DNA from: an uncultured Flavobacteriaceae bacterium
Lineage (GTDB): Bacteria; Bacteroidota; Bacteroidia; Flavobacteriales; Flavobacteriaceae
Assembly (NCBI GenBank): GCA_947494205.1
Contig: CANLUH010000002.1
Coordinates: forward strand, 248,001-312,000
Length of the DNA stretch: 64,000 bases
Direction: 5' to 3'
Shown here: positions 27,601 through 36,623 of the stretch, one piece after another
Position numbering within the stretch: position 1 is the stretch's first letter
Layout of the letters: every line of letters begins with the position of its first letter
The notes under the pieces: generated by a model
Seen by the model: the letters and a program-made list of their open reading frames with translations, nothing else
Databases searched by the model: none
Told to the model about the DNA's origin: nothing
Translations under genes and position numbers: made by a program

Positions 27601-28314
27601 TTAATATTGTTCTAATTTGGCTAATACTTCTTTTTTATAGCTTCTACTAATGGGAAGAGCTTGTTTATTAATAGTAATATGTTCATTAGTAAAAGAAGAG
27701 ATGTTCTGTATTGAAATAATAAACGAACGGTGTATTCTCATAAACTGTTGTTTGGGTAACTTGGCTTCAATAGCACTAATAGTTTCTCTTGTAACTATGG
27801 TTTCGTTTGGTAAATGAATTTTTATATAATCGCTATAACTTTCTATATAAACAATATTATTAAAATCTATTTTTAGCATTCTTCTATCCGAGCGAACAAA
27901 CATAAAATCAGTAGTACTTTCAATGGTTTTTATGTTGTCTTCAGTATTGGTATTGTATACTTCAAAATAAGTGTTTACAGCTTTTAATAAGCGCTCGAAT
28001 GCTATTGGTTTTAATAAGTAATCTACGGCTTGTAACTCAAAACCTTCTACTGCATAATCTCTATAAGCTGTAGTAAAAATTATTTTAATGTTTTTGTTTA
28101 TAGATTTAGCAAAAGCAATCCCAGAAATTTCAGGCATATTAATGTCTAGAAATACTAAATCGATAGTATTATTGCTAATACAGTTAAACGCTTCAATAGC
28201 ATTACTGCAACTTTTTACAATAGTTATATTTTTTATTTTTGATAGGTGTGTTGCTATAACTTCTCTAGCTATGGCTTCATCATCTACTATAATACAAGCT
28301 ATTTGTTTAGACAT
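27601..28314 (-). CDS. LytTR-family response regulator
   Basis: 237 residues. The receiver domain carries the phospho-acceptor Asp in LVFLDINMPEISG and the downstream Lys in LLKPIAF. The C-terminal LytTR DNA-binding domain includes VYIESYSDYIKIH and FMRIHRSFIIS. It overlaps the sensor kinase gene by one base (TAATG), so the two are translationally coupled. Targets are not known. Confidence 0.94.
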   Translation of the reverse strand: MSKQIACIIVDDEAIAREVIATHLSKIKNITIVKSCSNAIEAFNCISNNTIDLVFLDINMPEISGIAFAKSINKNIKIIFTTAYRDYAVEGFELQAVDYLLKPIAFERLLKAVNTYFEVYNTNTEDNIKTIESTTDFMFVRSDRRMLKIDFNNIVYIESYSDYIKIHLPNETIVTRETISAIEAKLPKQQFMRIHRSFIISIQNISSFTNEHITINKQALPISRSYKKEVLAKLEQY

Positions 28315-29378
28315 TATTGTAATTTAGGTTTTGTATTTAGCTCTAGTTTTACTTTAAAAAAGCCATTATCTCTATTAATATCTAGCGTATAATTGTCTTT
28401 ATATAATAATTGCAATCTCTTCTTTATATTTTCTAAACCAATACCCTGCTGATCGTTATTGTGATTTTTTGCTGTATTCTTTATAGAAAAAGAGAGTTTT
28501 TCATTTTTACAGATAATACTAAGATCTATTTGTAATGTTCCATTTTTTATAGCGCCGTGTTTAAAACTATTTTCAACAAAAGGAATTAAAAGCATTGGTG
28601 CAATCTCTAAAGTTTCTGGAATAGAATCAGCAATAAAAGAAACCTTTAGAGTATCATTAAAACGTAACTGTTCTAAAGCAATATAGTCTTTTAAATGATT
28701 TACTTCTGCAGTAACACTAACAAACGGTTTATCTACTTGGTATAATAAATAATCTAATAAGTTAGAGAGTTTTAAAATCATCTCTGGTGTTTCATTTGCC
28801 TTCTTTAAAGCAAAACCATACATGGTATTTAAGGTATTAAATAAAAAATGCGGATGAATCTGCATTTTTAAATAATTAAGTTCTTGTTCTTTTAATTTAA
28901 GTTGAGCCTCCAGAATTTTCTTTTCTAATTGATTGGCTTTAGTTGTATTTTTTAGATTTAGTTTATAAAGTTTAAAAGCACTAGCAAATATGGTAATTAA
29001 ATATACACCAGTCATTACAAATAATACGTTTTTGCTCATAGGAGCCATTTTATCTTGTTGAAAATCTGAAAGATAGATTAGGCTAAAAAAAATAGAAACA
29101 AAAATTAAGTATGTAGAAATAATAAGTGTGTATAAACTATATAGTACAAAATGAAAATACCGTTTTGTAACTAAATAATCGGGTATTAGTTTGTATATAG
29201 AAACATAAGTTGTCGCTATAGTAATTGGCATTAAAAACAATGCAAAAGCCAATATATGCGTGTAATTATTACTACCAACTCCAAAAAAATAAGTGTAAAA
29301 CATAAAAACAACAAACCAAAAGAACATGTGTAGAAGGCCTCTTATTAATTGTTGTATTATAAATTTCTTTTTTAGCAT
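28314..29378 (-). CDS. LytS/YehU-type sensor histidine kinase
   Basis: 354 residues with four membrane segments in the first ~150 residues, a short coiled coil (LEKKILEAQLKLKEQELNYL), then the His_kinase domain. The phospho-accepting His is in QIHPHFLFNTLN, and the ATPase domain motifs are IPFVENSFKHGA and GIGLENIKKRL. No separate sensor domain is seen, so the membrane part probably senses the signal. It lies upstream of and coupled to the LytTR regulator. Confidence 0.93.
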   Translation of the reverse strand: MLKKKFIIQQLIRGLLHMFFWFVVFMFYTYFFGVGSNNYTHILAFALFLMPITIATTYVSIYKLIPDYLVTKRYFHFVLYSLYTLIISTYLIFVSIFFSLIYLSDFQQDKMAPMSKNVLFVMTGVYLITIFASAFKLYKLNLKNTTKANQLEKKILEAQLKLKEQELNYLKMQIHPHFLFNTLNTMYGFALKKANETPEMILKLSNLLDYLLYQVDKPFVSVTAEVNHLKDYIALEQLRFNDTLKVSFIADSIPETLEIAPMLLIPFVENSFKHGAIKNGTLQIDLSIICKNEKLSFSIKNTAKNHNNDQQGIGLENIKKRLQLLYKDNYTLDINRDNGFFKVKLELNTKPKLQ

Positions 29379-29575
29379 TAATTGTATATAATATTTACAA
29401 TAATACTATATTTTTAACTGTGATTTTGATTTTGTAGACGAACAACAACTTTACGTCTGTTTTTAACATTACAGTCGTTTTGGTAGTTAAATTGGTTACC
29501 TATCGCATTTTAATTTTAAGATGGGTAAAGCGATGTATGTTTGCTACAAGTTTAATCAAAAAACAAGTATACGTT

Positions 29576-29980
29576 ATGAAAGTAGTATTAATTACATTAC
29601 CAAAATTTTTAATGGCTAATCTTTTTCAAGAAGGAGGAAGTTTATTTATGTCGCTAATTTTAATCTCTTTATTAGCTTCTATCGCTTTTTTAATTAAAGG
29701 CTTTTTAAGTCTTCAAAATGGAAAACTATCTAAAAAAATGCTTGCCTTAGCTGGCGATAGTGGTCTTTTAGGGATGGTTTTAGGGTTTTTGGGGTCTGTA
29801 TTAGGACTAATACAAGCATTCGATGTGGTGCAATCTATAGGAAATATAGATTCCGGAGTTTTTGCAGGCGGCTTAAAAGTGTCTTTATTAACGAGTACTT
29901 TTGGACTACTTACATTTGCTATTTCTAGAGTAGGAATATTAATTTTAAGATTGGTACAACAGGAAAAACAAGAAGACTAG
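29576..29980 (+). CDS. MotA/TolQ/ExbB-like small membrane protein
   Basis: About 134 residues from the chosen ATG 29576 (a longer frame reaches 29480). Three membrane segments are present: SLFMSLILISLLASIAFLI, DSGLLGMVLGFLGSVLGLI and VSLLTSTFGLLTFAISRVG. The last two resemble the proton-channel helices of MotA/TolQ/ExbB proteins (the GLLGTVxG and TxxGLxxAI patterns). No ExbD/TolR partner is adjacent. It is transcribed away from the LytS/LytT pair and ends 2 bases before the convergent next gene. Confidence 0.65.
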   Translation: MKVVLITLPKFLMANLFQEGGSLFMSLILISLLASIAFLIKGFLSLQNGKLSKKMLALAGDSGLLGMVLGFLGSVLGLIQAFDVVQSIGNIDSGVFAGGLKVSLLTSTFGLLTFAISRVGILILRLVQQEKQED

Positions 29981-29982
29981 TG

Positions 29983-30576
29983 CTATATTACATCAATTAA
30001 ATCCTGAATGCGCAATCGTTTACTATAGTCATAATCATTTATGTCTCTAATTAAGCATTGTGCATTTATACTATTATTCTCTACACGTTTTAAAAGGTAT
30101 TCTGCTGCTACAGGACCAAATTCTTCAGAGTGTTCTATATAATAGTATTGGTGCTTGTTTATTATATTTTTAGCTTTCGTTACATACTTACTATGCAAAT
30201 AGCTAGTAATATCGTCGTAAGTATTAAAATTAACACCACTTCTAGTTTCATTTATAAAAATGGCTAGATTGTTAGAGCGCCTATCGATATCTAATGTTAA
30301 AATATCTTCGTCCCTAAAATTCATTTTAATGACATTAATTTCTCCGTTAGAGGTTATACGAATATAATTTGCATTAACATAATGCCATTGTGCTTTAGAG
30401 ATAGCACCGTTGGTAGTCCGTGTTAATTGATTATTTTCATGGAAAAAATAAAACGTTTTCTCGTCTTTAATTTTATTGACTAAAACCCAATTCTGATTAA
30501 CTAACAATCCTTTTATATCGGCTTCTTTGCTATTTAAGTCTTGTTGTTGGTTCAATAAATTAAATAAGTCTTCCAT
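29983..30576 (-). CDS. Unknown protein, 197 residues
   Basis: Not recognised. There is no signal peptide or membrane segment. The middle is rich in beta-strand pattern (KTFYFFHENNQLTRTTNG, NYIRITSNGEINVIKM). The last ~60 residues (YYYIEHSEEFGPVAAEYLLK) vaguely resemble GYF_2-like modules. It lies tail to tail with the MotA-like gene, and a 631-base gene-poor region lies upstream. Confidence 0.6.
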   Translation of the reverse strand: MEDLFNLLNQQQDLNSKEADIKGLLVNQNWVLVNKIKDEKTFYFFHENNQLTRTTNGAISKAQWHYVNANYIRITSNGEINVIKMNFRDEDILTLDIDRRSNNLAIFINETRSGVNFNTYDDITSYLHSKYVTKAKNIINKHQYYYIEHSEEFGPVAAEYLLKRVENNSINAQCLIRDINDYDYSKRLRIQDLIDVI

Positions 30577-30821
30577 GCTATAAATTTACTTTATTTTTTA
30601 AATAGTACATTTTAATATTTTAGAATTAACTTAATTTTAAAATAAATACAATTCGATGTTATTATTTATAATGTGTAAAGGTTGTATTTATTGTGTAGCA
30701 TACTTATAAATTATTGAGATATGCCATTAAAATGGTGTTGTTTATAAAAAAAAGAAGATAAAAAGTAACAAAACAATAGAATAAACTACTTATTAAATAT
30801 AGAAAGTTATTAAACTATTAA

Positions 30822-30852
30822 CAAAGAGATAAAATCATGATTTATCTCTTTG
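30822..30852. repeat. Inverted repeat / hairpin
   Basis: Perfect 12-bp arms CAAAGAGATAAA / TTTATCTCTTTG with a 7-base loop ATCATGA. There is no T-tract on either side and no gene ends nearby, so it is more likely an operator or leader structure than a terminator. Confidence 0.6.
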
Positions 30853-31114
30853 CAAAGATTACTTTAAATTTGATTATACTGATATAAGAAATAATTGTTA
30901 AGTTTTCACGTGTTACATAAGTATATCTTTTCTACAGATATCTCTGTAAGATGATTTGAAAAAGAGGTGCCCAATTAACCATTATTTTCTTTTTGCACAA
31001 TTAAAAAAGTATCTATAATAAATTATTCTTCCCTACAAGATATATTAATAGTTTTCTAGTTTAGAACTATATCTAAACATTTTACAAACAGTAATTTAAA
31101 AATTAAATTTTTTT

Positions 31115-31132
31115 AACAAAAGCGCTTTTGTT
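31115..31132. promoter_or_regulatory. Perfect 18-bp palindrome, operator candidate
   Basis: AACAAAAGCGCTTTTGTT is fully self-complementary with a central AGCGCT, as in LacI/GalR-type operators. It lies 75 bases before the start of the small secreted protein. Confidence 0.5.
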
Positions 31133-31207
31133 GGAATGCGTTTATTTTTTAAATAAAATGCGTAAACCGAAAAGCATATAGAGTAGGTGTATTTAAAAAA
31201 TTAAAAA

Positions 31208-31513
31208 ATGATTATTTTAAAAAAAATTAATAAGGTGGTTCTAATTACATTATTAACATTATCAACAGGTGTCGCTTTTGCTTCCGTTTCAGAAGAAGTA
31301 GCACAATATGAAAGCACTCATATAACTGAGGCTTCTATTATGGGGCCTGGAATTATTTATGGAACCTTCACGGCTGAAGCAGGGATAGCAGGCGGAGGTG
31401 TTCTTACATCATATACAACTTTTGATAGTGGTCCATTTATTACTGTAATGACAATTACCACTGTTTTAATAGATGGAACAATTTATATAGATAAAGAGTG
31501 GTGGTGGAATTAA
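31208..31513 (+). CDS. Small secreted protein, unknown
   Basis: 101 residues. Signal peptide with hydrophobic core VVLITLLTLSTGVAFA and probable cleavage after AFA. The mature part (~75 residues) is acidic at first, then Gly-rich (GPGIIYGTFTAEAGIAGGGV), Thr/Ile-rich, and ends DKEWWWN with three consecutive Trp. No family is recognised. The palindromic upstream region and strong terminator support a real, regulated gene. It might be a secreted peptide or surface protein; a bacteriocin role is only a possibility. Confidence 0.65.
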   Translation: MIILKKINKVVLITLLTLSTGVAFASVSEEVAQYESTHITEASIMGPGIIYGTFTAEAGIAGGGVLTSYTTFDSGPFITVMTITTVLIDGTIYIDKEWWWN

Positions 31514-31551
31514 TGAAAACTGAAATAATTAATATATAAATTTTAGACTGT

Positions 31552-31583
31552 AAAAAGATGAATGTTACGTTCATCTTTTTTTT
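31552..31583 (+). terminator. Intrinsic terminator of the small secreted protein
   Basis: AAAAAGATGAA / TTCATCTTTTT stem extended by two pairs around a 3-base TTA loop, followed by T residues. Confidence 0.85.
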
Positions 31584-31660
31584 AATGTATTTAAAGTTAG
31601 TAGTAGTAAAATAAATTAAAGAATATAATACGACTTTAAAACGTAAAGATCTCTTATTCC

Positions 31661-33016
31661 TTACTTCCTTTTATTACGCTTATTATAATTTTTATCGCCT
31701 CTAGTTTTAGGTTTCTTATATTTCGCGGCTATTTTAAACTTGTACGAGCCTCCTAAGTTTTCTTTAGAGTTCTTTTCAGACTTTTCATGAAAAGCTGTAC
31801 CAGGAGCATCTTCGTCTTTTCTTCGTTTATGTGGATTGTTATGTTCTCTTATTTGCGGACGTTCTTCTTCAATTAATTCTGTAGAGATTTCAACATCTTC
31901 TGGGAATTCTAGTAATGGAATTTCCATTTGCATTAATTGCTCTATGTTTTGTAAATCCTCTAGCTCTTTTTCGGTAGAAAATACTAAAGCATGTCCTTTA
32001 CGTTCTGCACGACCTGTACGACCTATACGGTGCATGTAGTTTTCTGGATAAGCAGGTGTATCAAAATTAATAACATGAGATACGTTATCTATGTCTAAAC
32101 CACGTGCCATAACATCTGTAGCGACTAGAATTCTATTTGTTCCTTCTCTAAATTGTTCAATACTACGTAATCTGTAATTTTGCGTTTTGTTAGAGTGAAT
32201 AACGCATAGTTCTTCTTTAAACTCTTCGTCTAAATTTTCGAACAAACGATCCGCCATTTTTTTAAAGGCAACAAAAATAAGTACCTTATTATAGGTTTCT
32301 GTATCTAGAAGCAAATGCTTTAATAAGTTTAACTTAGTGTAAAAGTTAGGCGTATTATAACGTTCCTGTGTTATGTTTTCTAGAGGTGTACCAGAAGCAG
32401 CAATAGATACTTTTTGAGGCGCAATAAAGAAATCTGTAATTAAAGCATCTACATCTTGCGTCATCGTTGCCGAGAACATAATGTTTTGACGACGTTCTGG
32501 AAGAATATCGAAGATATTAATTAATTGATGTCTAAATCCTAAATCTAACATCACATCTACTTCATCTATTACTAATTTCTGAATAGATTTTAACTGTAAC
32601 ACTCGACTTAAAGCTAAATCGTATAAACGTCCAGGTGTTGCTACCAAGATATCTATACCTTGAGCAATAGCCTGTTTTTGAGTATTAATATTGGTACCAC
32701 CATAAACACCTAATACGCGATTGTTAATGTATTTAGATAATTTTTCAATTTCATCTACGACCTGTACAACTAATTCTCTGGTAGGAACTAAAATTAAGAC
32801 TCTAGGGTTTTCCTGTTTAGAAAATTTTAAATCTTTTAAAATTGGAAGCATGTAAGCAAAGGTTTTTCCTGTACCTGTTTGCGCAATACCTACCATATCT
32901 TTCCCACTTGCTACAACGCTAAATGCTTCAGCTTGTATAGGAGTTGGGGTAGTAAAACCTAAATCGTCTAATGCGTTATGTAATGGTGTGTTTAAATTTA
33001 AATCTTGAAATGTCAC
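31661..33016 (-). CDS. DEAD-box-family RNA helicase
   Basis: 451 residues with the helicase motifs in order: Q motif TTPTPIQAEAF, motif I AQTGTGKT, Ia PTRELV, II as DEVD (not DEAD), III SAT, and VI HRIGRTGR. The C-terminal ~75 residues are basic and disordered (KPKTRGDKNYNKRNKRK), as in RNA-binding tails of RhlE-type helicases. DEVD at motif II is an uncommon but tolerated variant. It is preceded by a perfect -7 element at 33038-33045. The likely role is RNA remodelling in ribosome assembly or cold response. Confidence 0.93.
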   Translation of the reverse strand: MTFQDLNLNTPLHNALDDLGFTTPTPIQAEAFSVVASGKDMVGIAQTGTGKTFAYMLPILKDLKFSKQENPRVLILVPTRELVVQVVDEIEKLSKYINNRVLGVYGGTNINTQKQAIAQGIDILVATPGRLYDLALSRVLQLKSIQKLVIDEVDVMLDLGFRHQLINIFDILPERRQNIMFSATMTQDVDALITDFFIAPQKVSIAASGTPLENITQERYNTPNFYTKLNLLKHLLLDTETYNKVLIFVAFKKMADRLFENLDEEFKEELCVIHSNKTQNYRLRSIEQFREGTNRILVATDVMARGLDIDNVSHVINFDTPAYPENYMHRIGRTGRAERKGHALVFSTEKELEDLQNIEQLMQMEIPLLEFPEDVEISTELIEEERPQIREHNNPHKRRKDEDAPGTAFHEKSEKNSKENLGGSYKFKIAAKYKKPKTRGDKNYNKRNKRK

Positions 33017-33343
33017 AGTATCTATGTATTATGTGCGCAAAGGTAAACTTAAAAACTTAATTTATACTGTTTTTAATTTGTTCGATGATTAGAATAATAA
33101 ATCATCTTTTATTCAGACGATAATTGTAACTTGTATTTAATCGGTTTTAAATTAATTTTAACGATGTTAATAAGTCTGTTCCTGTAAATTTTATATCTTA
33201 ACATCATAATAACTAACTCAATTGATTTCCCCTTTAATCATGATTAAGACTATTACTACAGTACCGTATATTTATTTTTCTTCTTTTTAAAGGTGTATTG
33301 AGTTGCATTAAAAACATTTAGTAACCCCTTTAAACTTTTAATT
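33017..33343. other. Divergent intergenic region
   Basis: 327 bases between the helicase gene and the LamG protein gene. Apart from the helicase -7 element and a 14-bp palindrome TTAATCATGATTAA (33234-33247), I see nothing distinct and no small gene. Confidence 0.6.
33038..33045 (-). promoter_or_regulatory. Flavobacterial -7 element for the helicase gene
   Basis: Minus-strand TACCTTTG followed by C, matching TAnnTTTG, 21 bases before the start codon. Confidence 0.55.
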
Positions 33344-34339
33344 ATGAAAAAAAATTACATTTTACTATTAATGGCATGCTGTTTATTAACAGGAACACTT
33401 TATGCTCAACAAGGATCTGCACTAAATCTAGATGGTGTCGATGATGAAGTCATGTGTGGTACTGATGCCTCTATTGCAATATCAGGAACAGCACTTACAC
33501 TTGAAGCAAGAGTAAAAGCAGATACATTTGCCTCTTTATCATGGCAAGGAAGTATTATTAATACCGAATCTGTAGGTCAAAACGGTTTTGCGTTAAGAAT
33601 AGGAGGAAATGGTGTAGTAAGTTTTCTATACGGTAATGGTAGTGGAGGAGCCGGTTGGGTAGAACTGCTTTCTCCAGACAATAGTATATCTATTAATACT
33701 TGGCATCACCTTGCTGCTACATTCGATGGTTCTACAATGCGCATTTATGTAGACGGTACAGAAGTAGCTTCTCAATCCTCTTCATTTCCTATACAAGCTT
33801 CACCATCTCCTTTAAGATTAGGGGAATCCTCTTTTTCTGGAAGACATTTGGATGGAACTTTAGACGAAGTACGTATATGGAATGTTGTAAGAACTGCAAC
33901 AGAAATAATGGATAATACAGATAATGAGTTAACATTACCACAAACAGGGCTTGCTGCATATTACAAATTTAATCAAGGCGTAGCAAATGGAGATAATACA
34001 GGAGTAACGGCTTTAACAGACGAAATGGGAGCGAATGGCGGTACACTTCAAAACTTCACTTTAAACGGCGGTGCTTCTAATTGGGTAGGAGATGGACTAT
34101 TATCTACTTTAGATTTTTCTTTAGATGCAAACGTAGCTGTATACCCTAATCCAGTACAAAATGAATTAAATATTCAAGGTTTAAAACAAGCAGTAAATTA
34201 TACAGTTATAAACCTACTTGGACAAGAAGTAAAAAAAGGTACAGTATTAACTAATAGTATAGATACAAGTGCTCTTGTTAAAGGACTTTATATATTATCA
34301 TTAGAAGATTTAGGTGCTATAAAATTCGTTAAAGAATAA
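33344..34339 (+). CDS. Secreted LamG/concanavalin-like protein with T9SS sorting domain
   Basis: 331 residues. Signal peptide MKKNYILLLMACCLLTGTLYAQ. A LamG-like (Laminin_G_3) jellyroll spans about residues 30-200, with LTLEARVKADTFASLSW, NTWHHLAATFDGSTMRIYVDG and GTLDEVRIWNVVRTATEI. The C-terminal ~75 residues are a type A T9SS sorting domain (VAVYPNPVQNELNIQ ... KGLYILSLEDL ... KFVKE). It should be exported by T9SS and attached to or released from the surface, probably binding glycans; no catalytic domain is seen. Confidence 0.9.
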   Translation: MKKNYILLLMACCLLTGTLYAQQGSALNLDGVDDEVMCGTDASIAISGTALTLEARVKADTFASLSWQGSIINTESVGQNGFALRIGGNGVVSFLYGNGSGGAGWVELLSPDNSISINTWHHLAATFDGSTMRIYVDGTEVASQSSSFPIQASPSPLRLGESSFSGRHLDGTLDEVRIWNVVRTATEIMDNTDNELTLPQTGLAAYYKFNQGVANGDNTGVTALTDEMGANGGTLQNFTLNGGASNWVGDGLLSTLDFSLDANVAVYPNPVQNELNIQGLKQAVNYTVINLLGQEVKKGTVLTNSIDTSALVKGLYILSLEDLGAIKFVKE

Positions 34340-34363
34340 TAAAAACTAATAGTTTTATATTTT

Positions 34364-34389
34364 AAAAGGGTGTTTTTTGCACCTTTTTT
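34364..34389 (+). terminator. Intrinsic terminator of the LamG protein gene
   Basis: AAAAGGGTG / CACCTTTTT stem with one wobble pair, a T-rich 7-base loop and a T-tract. Confidence 0.7.
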
Positions 34390-34464
34390 CATATCTATAA
34401 TCCAATAAAAAACCATTTTTTAATTCATTATAAATTTCGGTAATTTGCGATTAATTACAAGATA

Positions 34465-35754
34465 TTGAGAACACACAAAATTTATAACATAAAAAACAGT
34501 GTAACTTTTAAGCAAGACCTATTAGCTTGGAGTACTCAATTCGATGACCTTGTGTGGTTAGACTCTAATAATCACAATGGTCATTATTCTCAATACGATG
34601 CTATTTTAGCAGTAGATGCTTTTACAGCTATACAAACCGATTATGTAGATGCTTTCGATAAGTTTAAAGAATACCAAAGCATTACAAACGATTGGATTTT
34701 TGGATATTTAACTTACGATTTAAAAAATGATGTAGAAGCGTTACAGTCTAATAATCATGATGGTTTAGAGTTTCCAGAATTGTATTTTTTTCAACCAAAA
34801 AAACTGTTTCTAATTAAAGGAGATACAGTTGAACTTCTGTATTTAAAAATGGTAGATGATGAGTTTGAAAAAGATTTAGAATCTATTAAAACCTTTAATT
34901 TAGACAATAAAGTTTCTGAAAACAATGTAAAAATAAAATTAAGAATTCATAAAGATGAGTATTTCGAGAAAGTAAATACTGTATTAAACCATATCCATAG
35001 AGGAGATATATACGAAGCTAATTTTTGCCAAGAATTTTATGCAGAAGATACTACAATTAACCCATTAGAAACCTATAAAAAGCTTAATACAATATCGAAA
35101 CCTCCATTTGCTACATTTTTGAAATTAGGCGATAAATATCTATTATCTGCAAGCCCAGAGCGCTATATTAAAAAAGAAGGAAGAAAAATAACATCGCAAC
35201 CCATAAAAGGAACAGCAAAACGATCTAAAGACATAAAGGAAGATGCTAATTTAAAACGAGAGTTAGCGTTAGACGAGAAGGAGCGAAGCGAAAATATAAT
35301 GATAGTAGATTTAGTGAGAAATGATCTATCATTAACAGCAACTAAAGGAAGCGTAAAAGTAGAAGAATTGTGCAAAGTATATACGTTTGATCAAGTACAC
35401 CAAATGATTTCTACAGTCGTTTCAGAAATAAAAGAAAACACCCATCCAATCGATGTGATTAAAACTACATTTCCAATGGGGAGTATGACGGGGGCTCCAA
35501 AAATTTCAGCAATGAAAATTATAGAAACCTTAGAAGAAACAAAACGAGGTTTATACTCTGGAGCTGTAGGATATATTACTCCAGAAGGCGATTTCGATTT
35601 TAATGTAGTTATTAGGACTATCCTCTATAATGCATCAAAACAATATGTGTCTTATTCGGTAGGTGGAGCAATAACAGCAAAAAGTGAGCCTTTAAAAGAA
35701 TACGAAGAATGCTTGGTAAAAGCCAAAGCAATGCGACAAGTTCTAGAAAACTAG
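34465..35754 (+). CDS. pabB: Aminodeoxychorismate synthase component I
   Basis: 429 residues of the chorismate-binding family, making 4-amino-4-deoxychorismate for folate. Diagnostic blocks are LLSASPERYIKKEGRKI, TSQPIKGTAKRS, MIVDLVRNDLS, GSMTGAPKISAMKIIE and GLYSGAVGYITPEG. The N-terminal half is divergent, and no glutamine amidotransferase is fused or adjacent. The start is TTG at 34465 (MRTHKIYNIKNS). An imperfect -7 (TAATTTGC, about 34442-34449) lies just upstream. It heads a likely operon with the hydrolase and tilS. Confidence 0.9.
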   Translation: MRTHKIYNIKNSVTFKQDLLAWSTQFDDLVWLDSNNHNGHYSQYDAILAVDAFTAIQTDYVDAFDKFKEYQSITNDWIFGYLTYDLKNDVEALQSNNHDGLEFPELYFFQPKKLFLIKGDTVELLYLKMVDDEFEKDLESIKTFNLDNKVSENNVKIKLRIHKDEYFEKVNTVLNHIHRGDIYEANFCQEFYAEDTTINPLETYKKLNTISKPPFATFLKLGDKYLLSASPERYIKKEGRKITSQPIKGTAKRSKDIKEDANLKRELALDEKERSENIMIVDLVRNDLSLTATKGSVKVEELCKVYTFDQVHQMISTVVSEIKENTHPIDVIKTTFPMGSMTGAPKISAMKIIETLEETKRGLYSGAVGYITPEGDFDFNVVIRTILYNASKQYVSYSVGGAITAKSEPLKEYEECLVKAKAMRQVLEN

Positions 35755-35786
35755 CTAAATAATATTAGCCTTTTCATTAATAATAA

Positions 35787-36614
35787 ATGAAAATTATGGG
35801 AAATACGTTTACATTCAAATTACATAATGTTAATCTACTAGGACAATATTGGAAATCTCCAGAAGAACAAGCAGTTATTGTATTAGTACATGGTATGGGA
35901 GAGCACATGTTACGCTTTCAAGACTCTGTGATATCACATTTATTAAGTTCTAAATTTACGGTAGTCGCATTAGATTTATACGGTCACGGTAGAAGTGAAG
36001 GTAAACGCGGACATTGCCCTAGTTACGATGCTCTTTTAGATGCTGTTGAGTATACTATAAATAAAACTCAACAACTATTTCCTAATAAAAAAATATACCT
36101 CTATGGGCACAGTTTAGGAGGAAATATTGTTATTAATTACACATTAAGAAAACAACATGCAATAAGTGGGGTTATTGCAACAAGCCCATTTTTACGTTTA
36201 GCATTTACACCACCAAAATGGAAATTAATAGTTGGTAGGCTATTATTTAAAATCTATCCTTCAATTACACTTTCTAACGAGTTAGATGTAAAAGCTATTT
36301 CCAGAGATGTCGAAGAAGTTGCAAATTATAAAGGGGATGATTTAATTCATAATAAAATTAGCCCTATGTATTCATTTCCTGTGTTTAATGCTGGAGAATA
36401 TGCCTTAAAACACGCGAATACATTGCAAATACCAATGTTAGTTTTACATGGTACAGGGGATCAAATTATAGATTATAAAGCAGCAGAAGAATTTTGCAAC
36501 AGTACAAACAAAGCCAAACTTGTATTGTTTGAAGATGGATATCACGAACTACATCATGATGTATGCAAAGAAGAATTTATAGAAACCATATTAAATTGGT
36601 TAGACAATATGTAA
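35787..36614 (+). CDS. Alpha/beta hydrolase (monoacylglycerol-lipase-like)
   Basis: 275 residues. The oxyanion region is VLVHGMGEHMLRFQD, the nucleophile Ser is in YGHSLGGNIVIN, and a late Asp (HGTGDQIIDY) and His (DGYHELHHD) complete the triad. The pattern LYGHGRSEGKRGHCPSYDAL is typical of Serine aminopeptidase S33 / monoglyceride-lipase proteins. It is cytoplasmic. It is sandwiched between pabB and tilS with short gaps (32 and 9 bases), so co-transcription is likely, but there is no obvious functional link. Confidence 0.85.
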   Translation: MKIMGNTFTFKLHNVNLLGQYWKSPEEQAVIVLVHGMGEHMLRFQDSVISHLLSSKFTVVALDLYGHGRSEGKRGHCPSYDALLDAVEYTINKTQQLFPNKKIYLYGHSLGGNIVINYTLRKQHAISGVIATSPFLRLAFTPPKWKLIVGRLLFKIYPSITLSNELDVKAISRDVEEVANYKGDDLIHNKISPMYSFPVFNAGEYALKHANTLQIPMLVLHGTGDQIIDYKAAEEFCNSTNKAKLVLFEDGYHELHHDVCKEEFIETILNWLDNM

Positions 36615-36623
36615 ATTAGCAGG

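Larger units (their letters stand above)
30577..31207. other. Gene-poor divergent regulatory region
   Basis: 631 bases, very AT-rich, with no open frame longer than about 20 codons worth calling. It contains a 12-bp-arm hairpin (30822-30852), a perfect 18-bp palindrome (31115-31132), and a TTTATTT / AAATAAA inverted repeat flanked by ATGCG direct repeats (about 31136-31162). All are upstream of the small secreted protein. Confidence 0.7.

Noticed and set aside
30833-33245. Shared 10-bp palindrome AATCATGATT at 30833-30842 and 33236-33245
   Set aside because: Such AT-rich palindromes occur often by chance in this composition, and the two genes share no obvious function.
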